Shown piece after piece: positions 6,737 to 11,255 of a stretch of 11,255 bases of DNA. The first letter of the stretch is position 1. Each line of letters opens with the position of its first letter. The translations under genes were made by a program, and so were the position numbers. The DNA comes from an uncultured Pseudomonadota bacterium (GTDB lineage Bacteria > Pseudomonadota > Gammaproteobacteria > Methylococcales > Methylomonadaceae): the NCBI GenBank assembly GCA_903904275.1, contig CAIVBX010000050.1:1-11255 (forward strand), given 5' to 3'. The notes below the pieces were generated by a model that worked only from the letters and a program-made list of their open reading frames with translations, was not told the origin of the DNA and ran no database searches.

Positions 6737-7384
6737 GTGAAAAAAAATAATTTACTCCAAGGTGCAATCGTTGCGTTGTTAGTAGCAAGTCCATTTGCAG
6801 TTTCTGCCGATGAACAATATCCTGCAACGGATTTCCAACCTAAAATCATTTACCAAGACGATTCGGCTAAATCTGCTACGTCTGCGGCTAGTGTAACAAA
6901 ACAGGAAACGGTTGAAGTGAGTGCTGATGATGCACAATATCCAGCAACCAATTTCCAACCTAAAGTGTTATTTAGCGATGCGAATTACAAGCATGACAAA
7001 TCCGCCCCTGCAGTAGCACAAATTGCAACAGCTGCCGCAAGTAGCAAAGTCACTTCCGCTAAAGCTGAAGAATCAGAAGGATTTTTAGATGACTCAAACT
7101 TTTTGCTTTTTGCTTTATTGGCAGTTGCGGCAGGATTTGTGGCCTTCAAAAATGGCTTCAAATGCCCATTGTTAAACAAATGCAAACCCCAAAAAGCAAC
7201 GGCAAGTTCAACCTATTCTAACGATGGCGCAGAAACAGGTGTTGCACGTTATTTAAAAACACACGATGTTTCTGGTGTGACAAAGTATTTAGCACGTGTT
7301 GGCAAACCAACAAACGTTGCACGTTATATTGCAAAACAAAATGTTGCTCAAAAATCTGCACCAAATACCACATATCGGGGGTAG
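6737..7384 (+). CDS. membrane-anchored repeat protein of the RuMP cluster, unknown function
   Basis: No family is recognised. The protein is 215 aa. It starts at a GTG because AGGT lies 6 nt upstream and this start yields a clean signal peptide (MKKNN, hydrophobic core 6-20, likely cleavage after AVSA at 24). Residues 25-42 and 65-82 are an imperfect duplication centred on QYPATxFQPK. An Ala/Ser/Lys-rich low-complexity linker follows to about 115. A transmembrane helix (about 121-138) is flanked on its C-terminal side by Lys (KNGFKCPLLNKCKPQK), so the tail should face the cytoplasm. That tail carries GVARYL (168-173), GVTKYL (180-185) and NVARYI (193-198). The same motif recurs nine times in the next gene, which starts 2 nt after this stop. 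The duplication would be periplasmic and the motifs cytoplasmic. A role as membrane anchor for the soluble repeat protein is inference. Confidence 0.85.
   Translation: MKKNNLLQGAIVALLVASPFAVSADEQYPATDFQPKIIYQDDSAKSATSAASVTKQETVEVSADDAQYPATNFQPKVLFSDANYKHDKSAPAVAQIATAAASSKVTSAKAEESEGFLDDSNFLLFALLAVAAGFVAFKNGFKCPLLNKCKPQKATASSTYSNDGAETGVARYLKTHDVSGVTKYLARVGKPTNVARYIAKQNVAQKSAPNTTYRG
6809..6982 (+). repeat. duplicated QYPATxFQPK segment
   Basis: Codons 25-42 (6809-6862) and 65-82 (6929-6982) of the membrane protein encode the same 18-residue pattern, D-x-Q-Y-P-A-T-x-F-Q-P-K followed by two hydrophobic residues, an aromatic residue and an acidic patch. The DNA is also similar (GATGxACAATATCCxGCAAC). 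The copies are 40 codons apart and lie in the predicted periplasmic part. The fixed aromatics and prolines suggest a binding motif rather than a folded domain. Confidence 0.8.
7238..7330 (+). repeat. three V-x-x-Y-[LI] motif repeats in the tail of the membrane protein
   Basis: GVARYL, GVTKYL and NVARYI, 12 to 13 residues apart, match the repeats of the neighbouring soluble protein and follow the transmembrane helix directly. Tyr and the preceding Val are invariant. Confidence 0.8.
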
Positions 7385-7386
7385 TC

Positions 7387-8013
7387 ATGGGCTTTTTCTC
7401 AAGTCTTTTCGGTTCGCGTTCGCAAGACATTTACAATACGACAACAACTCGAAATGCGATTGTGTCAGTTTCTGCTGATGAATCAAATGAGCAAACAGGC
7501 GTTAGTCGTTATTTAAATAATCAACCTGCTGGTCTAAGTAGTGTTGAAAAATATTTGAAAACGCAAGAACAAAATCAACCAAGTGGTGTTGCAAAGTATT
7601 TATCGCGACAAGCAATTGCAGAGCGTAATAAACCTGCCATGACATTATCAGGTGTTGAAAAATACTTGAAAAACAATAAAGACAGTGTGGCAATTATTGT
7701 GAAGAAAACGGGGGTTGAAAAGTATTTAGCATCGCAAAATAACGTTTCTGTGAGCCGCGTTGCAAAATATGTTTTACAAAAAACAATTGCTGAACGCAAT
7801 GCGCCTGCAAAACCGAAAGCAACACGCGTTGAAAGCTATTTACAAAGCTTACCTGAAATAAAAACGAGCAGTGTTAGCAAATATTTGGCAAAGCAAAAAG
7901 CTGAAATTGTTGCATCGCAATCGAAACAAGAAGTTGCTGCAGTTGTGGAAGCAATTGTGAATGATATTGTGTTGACTGGTGTCGAAAAATATCTAAAAGC
8001 TGTACAACGATAA
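7387..8013 (+). CDS. soluble protein with nine V-x-[KRS]-Y-[LV] repeats, unknown function
   Basis: No family is recognised. The protein is 208 aa, without signal peptide or membrane helix, and Lys/Gln/Ala-rich. After an N-terminal MGFFSSLFGSRSQ, nine copies of a six-residue motif occur: GVSRYL (38), SVEKYL (52), GVAKYL (67), GVEKYL (89), GVEKYL (109), RVAKYV (124), RVESYL (147), SVSKYL (162) and GVEKYL (198). Spacing is mostly 14-23 residues, with one gap of 36. Two copies sit in a longer unit containing IAERNxPA (77-84 and 134-141). Linkers are polar and look flexible. The ATG lies 2 nt after the stop of the membrane repeat gene, with GGGGG as ribosome-binding site, so translation is probably coupled; tal follows 35 nt later. 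Regular short motifs on flexible linkers are typical of multivalent scaffolds that gather enzymes, such as CsoS2 or EPYC1. That comparison concerns architecture only. Confidence 0.85.
   Translation: MGFFSSLFGSRSQDIYNTTTTRNAIVSVSADESNEQTGVSRYLNNQPAGLSSVEKYLKTQEQNQPSGVAKYLSRQAIAERNKPAMTLSGVEKYLKNNKDSVAIIVKKTGVEKYLASQNNVSVSRVAKYVLQKTIAERNAPAKPKATRVESYLQSLPEIKTSSVSKYLAKQKAEIVASQSKQEVAAVVEAIVNDIVLTGVEKYLKAVQR
7498..7995 (+). repeat. array of nine V-x-x-Y-[LV] motifs
   Basis: The array covers codons 38-203 of the soluble repeat protein. The consensus is [GSR]-V-[ESA]-[KRS]-Y-[LV], often followed by Lys, Ser, Ala or Gln and preceded by Thr, Ser or Pro. Val and Tyr are present in all nine copies. 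The DNA is less conserved than the protein (Val-Glu-Lys-Tyr is spelled with different Glu and Lys codons), suggesting selection on the peptide rather than very recent duplication. Confidence 0.85.
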
Positions 8014-8048
8014 AAATTTTAACTCTGAAAACGAAAACAGGTGCTCAA

Positions 8049-9035
8049 ATGGCTCAATCTTTACTTGAACAATTAAAACTATATACAGTTGTTGTCGCCG
8101 ATACAGGTGATATTGGTGCAATTGAAAAATTTACACCGCGTGATGCAACGACGAATCCATCACTGATTACAGCGGCAGCGCAAATGCCTCAATACCAGGG
8201 AATTGTTGACGATACGTTGAAGGGGGCGCGTGAAACATTAGGAGCTACGGCAGATGCCGCGCAAGTTGTAACATTAGCATTTGATAGATTAGCAGTTTCT
8301 TTCGGCTTGAAAATTTTAGAAATCATTCCTGGTCGTGTTTCAACTGAAGTGGATGCACGTCTATCTTTTGATACTGATGCAACTGTTGCAAAAGGTCGTG
8401 ATTTGATTGCTCAATACGAAGCAGCAGGAATTGATCGTAAACGTGTTTTAATCAAAGTAGCCGCAACTTGGGAAGGCATTCAAGCGGCAGCAACCTTAGA
8501 AAAAGAAGGGATTCATTGTAACTTGACCTTGATTTTTGGTTTACATCAAGCAATTGCTTGTGCTGAAAACGGTATTACTTTAATTTCTCCGTTTGTTGGG
8601 CGTATTTTAGATTGGTACAAAAAAGACACGGGTACCGAATCTTATGCTTCAGCAGAAGATCCAGGTGTTTTGTCAGTTACTGAAATTTATAACTATTACA
8701 AAAAATTTGGTTACAACACTGAAGTAATGGGCGCAAGTTTCCGTAATGTTGGCGAAATCATGGAATTGGCAGGTAGCGATTTATTGACGATTGCGCCATC
8801 TTTATTGGATGAATTACAAAACACACAAGGTGAATTGCCACGCAAATTAAATGTTGAAGCCGCTCAAGCATCAGCAGCAGAAAAAATCAATGTTGACAAA
8901 GCAACATTTGATTCAATGCACGCTAAAGACCGCATGGCAACTGATAAATTGGCAGAAGGAATTGATGGTTTTGCTAAAGCATTAGTCGTTTTAGAAACAT
9001 TATTAGCAGATCGTTTAGCTGTTTTAGAAGTGTAA
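8049..9035 (+). CDS. tal: transaldolase (TalB type)
   Basis: Transaldolase transfers a dihydroxyacetone unit between sugar phosphates through a Schiff base and acts with transketolase in the RuMP rearrangement that restores ribulose 5-phosphate. The protein is 328 aa, slightly longer than E. coli TalB (317). The extra length is in the N-terminal third, since the Schiff-base Lys is Lys136 here (RVLIKVAATWEG) against Lys132 in E. coli. Other blocks are the catalytic-Asp region RDATTNPSLI (31-40), IPGRVSTEVDARLSFD (93-108), the segment CNLTLIFGLHQA, ISPFVGRILDWYKK and GASFRNVGEI. The ATG follows CAGG with 7-nt spacing. It is the last gene of the cluster and a strong terminator follows 14 nt after its stop. 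Its place next to hps-phi-tkt marks it as the RuMP copy; another transaldolase may exist elsewhere. Confidence 0.96.
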   Translation: MAQSLLEQLKLYTVVVADTGDIGAIEKFTPRDATTNPSLITAAAQMPQYQGIVDDTLKGARETLGATADAAQVVTLAFDRLAVSFGLKILEIIPGRVSTEVDARLSFDTDATVAKGRDLIAQYEAAGIDRKRVLIKVAATWEGIQAAATLEKEGIHCNLTLIFGLHQAIACAENGITLISPFVGRILDWYKKDTGTESYASAEDPGVLSVTEIYNYYKKFGYNTEVMGASFRNVGEIMELAGSDLLTIAPSLLDELQNTQGELPRKLNVEAAQASAAEKINVDKATFDSMHAKDRMATDKLAEGIDGFAKALVVLETLLADRLAVLEV

Positions 9036-9048
9036 TAATTTGCGCCAT

Positions 9049-9090
9049 AAAAAGCCTCAAGGTCAAAAAAACCTTGAGGCTTTTTATTTT
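9049..9090 (+). terminator. strong Rho-independent terminator after tal
   Basis: AAAAAGCCTCAAGGT (9049-9063) pairs perfectly with ACCTTGAGGCTTTTT (9071-9085) around a 7-nt loop, with T residues continuing to 9090. The A-run on the left would also give a T-tract on the other strand. It closes the RuMP cluster. Confidence 0.93.
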
Positions 9091-9105
9091 GGAGATTTGA
9101 ATTTA

Positions 9106-9186
9106 ATGGGTATTTTTATTTCTGTTGTCATAATTATTTTTATTGTCGGTGGATTATTGATTTTTTTGAAAAATGCAAAAGGATAA
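9106..9186 (+). CDS. possible 26-aa single-helix membrane peptide
   Basis: This short open frame runs ATG 9106 to TAA 9186. It encodes an N-terminal Met-Gly, about 18 hydrophobic residues (IFISVVIIIFIVGGLLIF) and a basic tail LKNAKG, the composition of a single inner-membrane helix with the C-terminus inside. GGAG at 9091-9094 could serve as ribosome-binding site, although 11 nt is a long spacing. No promoter is seen, and it sits directly after the tal terminator, so expression would need read-through. It resembles in style the N-terminal helix of short single-pass proteins of unknown function (for instance DUF2897), but no homology can be shown from so few residues. It could also be a chance frame in AT-rich DNA. 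Confidence 0.4.
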   Translation: MGIFISVVIIIFIVGGLLIFLKNAKG

Positions 9187-9378
9187 ATACTCTAATTTTT
9201 CTTATTATTTCTGATTTAAATTGCTTTATTCATAATCTAGTCATTGTTTAGTAAAAATTCATCTTTGCTGATTTAGTCTGGCGCTACACCTCATCTACTA
9301 CGATTTGTAATTTGCAACTCGTTTCAAATTTACGTTTTTGCATCATTTTTCACTTCTATTTTTTGTATTTTACAACTT

Positions 9379-9392
9379 ATAGACGTGTCTAT
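9379..9392. promoter_or_regulatory. palindrome ATAGAC-GT-GTCTAT, possible operator
   Basis: Two perfect 6-nt inverted arms are separated by 2 nt in non-coding DNA, about 75 nt upstream of the candidate -10 box for the CheA-like gene. The size suits a dimeric regulator. Palindromes this short can arise by chance in AT-rich DNA. Confidence 0.25.
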
Positions 9393-9467
9393 TATTGGCT
9401 TAATATGTGCTTTTATTTTTTGAATTATGAATTTCAAATAATCCTAATTATCACAGAATTAAAGTCC

Positions 9468-9473
9468 TATAAT
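9468..9473 (+). promoter_or_regulatory. candidate -10 box for the CheA-like gene
   Basis: A perfect TATAAT lies about 50 nt before the ATG at 9524. The matching -35 region (about 9445-9450, TAATTA) is poor, so an activator or another sigma factor may be involved, or the match may be accidental in AT-rich DNA. Confidence 0.35.
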
Positions 9474-9523
9474 AATCTTGTTAATCTATCAAAATTAAAG
9501 ACAGAAACTAAAGTAATCAGCCT

Positions 9524-10744
9524 ATGACAACAACGAATGAAACAGAAAGTGATGCTTCAACCGCCGCGCAAAGTGGTAGCGCGTTTTTACGCATTTCAGC
9601 TGAAAAAGTGTCACGCCTCATGGATATTGTCGGTGAATTAAGTTTAAGCGTTTCAGAAACGATTAACAGTTCTGATTTGCAAAATTTAGAACTCGATGAA
9701 TTTGAAAAATCTGCGCATCGCTTAAAAATGATTGTTCGTGAAATTCAAGACGTTTCTGCTGAACTGCGACAAGTTGAAGTTGGTGAAGTTTTTCGCAGAA
9801 TGCGTCGTATGATTCGAGAACTTGAACGACAAACAAATAAAAAAATCAATTTGGTTTTAGTCGGCGAAGAAACAGAAATCGATAAAGTGGTTGTTGATAG
9901 ATTGTACGAGCCGCTTGTTCACGTTGTGCGAAATTCTGCTGACCACGGTTTGGAATCAACGGCTGACCGCATGGCCTCTGGCAAGCCTGAAATGGGAACA
10001 ATCACACTTTCAGCCGCTCAAGTCGGCGGTGATATTCATATTATTGTTGAAGACGACGGACGTGGTTTAAATCGTGAACGGATTTTGGCAAAAGCAAGAG
10101 AACGCGGTTTATTTGGCGTAAATGATGAGCCGCCTGACGAACAATTATGGCAAGTTATTTTCCAACCTGGTTTTTCAACCGCAGAAACCGTCACTAACAT
10201 TTCAGGTCGAGGCGTTGGGATGGATGTTTTAAACAACACAATGAAAGAATTACGCGGACGAATTAGCATTCAAAGTACGTTGGGTGTTGGTGCAAAAGTG
10301 ACCCTATCCATTCCTTTGACGTTAGCATTTTTAGACAGTTTAGTTATGCGTGTTGGAAATCGTTTATATGCCACGCCAATTGATGTGGTGAGCGAAATTT
10401 TCCGTCCTGAAGATGAGCAAATTATTCCCATCGCAGCGGATAACGGTAGTGAAATGGTGAAAGTGCGTGAAACGTTTGTGCCGATTTGTCGTTTGCAGAA
10501 ATTTTACGATGAGCCATTTGAAAATTCACACAATTTATCAGAACAAATCATTATTGTGTTTCACACGAGTAAAGGTTTGGTGGGTTTGCCCGTGGATGAA
10601 ATTTTTGACCAGCAACAGGTTGTCATGAAACCTTTGCCCGATCAAATCAGTTGCATTCGTGCAGGATTAGGATGCGCTTTACTTGGAACAGGTGAAGTAG
10701 CGATAGTGTTAAATTGTGAACAATTAGTAAGTGGAACAAATTAA
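9524..10744 (+). CDS. CheA-like histidine kinase core lacking the phosphotransfer domain
   Basis: The 406-aa protein has the CheA core only. It contains a dimerisation region (about 20-105, FLRISAEKVSRLMDIVGEL), an ATP-binding domain and a C-terminal CheW-like domain (about 265-404). The ATP domain shows an N box LVHVVRNSADHGLE (131-144), G1 EDDGRGL (176-182), F box FQPGFSTAE (213-221) and G2 GRGVGMDVL (228-236). The N-terminal His phosphotransfer (P1) and P2 domains of full CheA (usually above 600 aa) are absent. A stop at 9509-9511 just upstream rules out an N-terminal extension in this frame. The catalytic motifs are intact, so it could phosphorylate a separate Hpt protein or, through its CheW domain, act in receptor arrays. 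The ribosome-binding site is poor. cheR follows after 2 nt, placing it in a chemosensory operon that continues beyond the window. The gene could be a 5' truncated cheA, but its sequence is otherwise clean. Confidence 0.9.
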   Translation: MTTTNETESDASTAAQSGSAFLRISAEKVSRLMDIVGELSLSVSETINSSDLQNLELDEFEKSAHRLKMIVREIQDVSAELRQVEVGEVFRRMRRMIRELERQTNKKINLVLVGEETEIDKVVVDRLYEPLVHVVRNSADHGLESTADRMASGKPEMGTITLSAAQVGGDIHIIVEDDGRGLNRERILAKARERGLFGVNDEPPDEQLWQVIFQPGFSTAETVTNISGRGVGMDVLNNTMKELRGRISIQSTLGVGAKVTLSIPLTLAFLDSLVMRVGNRLYATPIDVVSEIFRPEDEQIIPIAADNGSEMVKVRETFVPICRLQKFYDEPFENSHNLSEQIIIVFHTSKGLVGLPVDEIFDQQQVVMKPLPDQISCIRAGLGCALLGTGEVAIVLNCEQLVSGTN

Positions 10745-10746
10745 AA

Positions 10747-11255
10747 ATGTCTACAACACTTAATGAAATTGACTATGCCGCATTTGAACAAATCCGTCAT
10801 TGGTTAAACCGAAAATGTGGAATGTATTATCCAGACAAAAAACAGGAGTTGCTTTTAGATAGAATGCAATATGTTTGCAAACGCTATTATCTAAATGACA
10901 TCTCAGCATTAGCAGAAAATTTGAATAATGAAGATGCTACTGAACTTCAATTAGCTGTCATTTCTGCGGCATCAACGAATCACACTTATTTTTTCCGTGA
11001 ATGCGCGGTGCTTGATTATTATCGAGATGTTATTTTGCCAACATTTAAAAACAATAACGATAATCGTATTTGGAGTGCAGCCGCTTCAACAGGCGATGAA
11101 GCCTATACTGTTGCCATGATTACTGCCGAACAACAGGGATTAACGTGGACAAAACAAAATGTCACAATTTTAGGTAGCGATATTAGTGCGCCTGTTATTG
11201 AAGATGCTGAAAAAGGCATTTATCAACAATCGCATTTAGAACACGTTCCAGAAGC
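10747..11255 (+). CDS. cheR: CheR-type chemoreceptor methyltransferase (partial, 3' end missing)
   Basis: CheR transfers methyl groups from S-adenosylmethionine to glutamates of chemoreceptors, setting the adaptation state of the array. The first 169 codons are present. The N-terminal helical domain covers about 1-75 (FEQIRHWLNRKCGMYYPDKK). The hinge region TNHTYFFRE (77-85) follows, then the start of the SAM-binding fold with IWSAAASTGDEAYTVAM (108-124) and ILGSDIS (141-147), where the Asp is expected to contact SAM. These match CheR closely. The ATG is 2 nt after the stop of the CheA-like gene with only a weak GGA upstream, so translation is probably coupled. Any C-terminal pentapeptide-binding or TPR extension cannot be seen. 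Confidence 0.92.
   Translation, partial: MSTTLNEIDYAAFEQIRHWLNRKCGMYYPDKKQELLLDRMQYVCKRYYLNDISALAENLNNEDATELQLAVISAASTNHTYFFRECAVLDYYRDVILPTFKNNNDNRIWSAAASTGDEAYTVAMITAEQQGLTWTKQNVTILGSDISAPVIEDAEKGIYQQSHLEHVPE

Larger units (their letters stand above)
9187..9523. other. AT-rich non-coding stretch before the chemotaxis genes
   Basis: About 340 nt of very AT-rich sequence. A TTG-initiated 71-codon frame (9312-9527) crosses it but has low-complexity aromatic-rich composition and no ribosome-binding site, so it is not called. Visible elements are a 14-nt palindrome at 9379-9392 and a perfect TATAAT at 9468-9473. No RNA gene or mobile element is seen. Confidence 0.6.

Noticed and set aside
9312..9527. 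71-codon open frame starting with TTG and overlapping the CheA-like start by 4 nt (ATGA)
   Set aside because: Aromatic-rich low-complexity product typical of AT-rich non-coding DNA, no ribosome-binding site, rare start codon and no recognisable family. The ATGA overlap alone is weak support.
1..11255. CRISPR array, insertion sequence, tRNA or rRNA gene
   Set aside because: No regularly spaced DNA repeats, transposase, terminal inverted repeats or tRNA-like cloverleaf was seen. The only repeats are protein-coding motifs.

Overview
The window looks like chromosome of an AT-rich, Gram-negative methylotroph, most likely a gammaproteobacterial type I methanotroph (Methylococcales). The decisive evidence is a ribulose monophosphate (RuMP) formaldehyde-assimilation block: hexulose-6-phosphate synthase, phosphohexuloisomerase, transketolase and transaldolase all lie on the + strand within about 5.7 kb. 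LpxD (lipid A synthesis) and Mpl (murein recycling) fit a proteobacterium. The taxonomic call is inference; there is no rRNA in the window.

Layout. (1) 1-580: the 3' end of mpl, then a 62-aa single-pass membrane protein with its own promoter, a foldable leader and a very strong terminator. (2) 579-2127, minus strand: moaC then lpxD, a two-gene unit with a 16-nt gap. (3) 2128-3193: a divergent intergenic region and hemC. (4) 3194-9085: the RuMP block. hps and phi share a promoter. A terminator sits about 25 nt before the tkt start. tkt is full length apart from one in-frame UGA at codon 242. Another terminator follows, then two unrecognised repeat proteins (one membrane-anchored, one soluble) leading into tal, which ends in a strong terminator. 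(5) 9086-9523: a possible 26-aa membrane peptide and an AT-rich non-coding stretch with a candidate promoter. (6) 9524-11255: a CheA-like kinase without a phosphotransfer domain, and the start of a CheR methyltransferase.

How the genes fit together. Hps condenses formaldehyde with ribulose 5-phosphate and Phi isomerises the product to fructose 6-phosphate. Transketolase and transaldolase rearrange sugar phosphates to regenerate ribulose 5-phosphate. The two repeat proteins between tkt and tal share a short motif, [GSNR]-V-x-[KRS]-Y-[LIV], present three times in the cytoplasm-facing tail of the membrane protein and nine times in the soluble one. That design resembles multivalent scaffold or linker proteins, so a membrane-tethered RuMP-enzyme assembly is a reasonable but untested hypothesis.

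The two most notable points are this repeat-protein pair and the UGA in tkt. The UGA replaces a residue that is Cys in E. coli transketolase, and a hairpin with several bacterial SECIS-like features follows it. Selenocysteine decoding, a recent nonsense mutation and a base-call error all remain possible.
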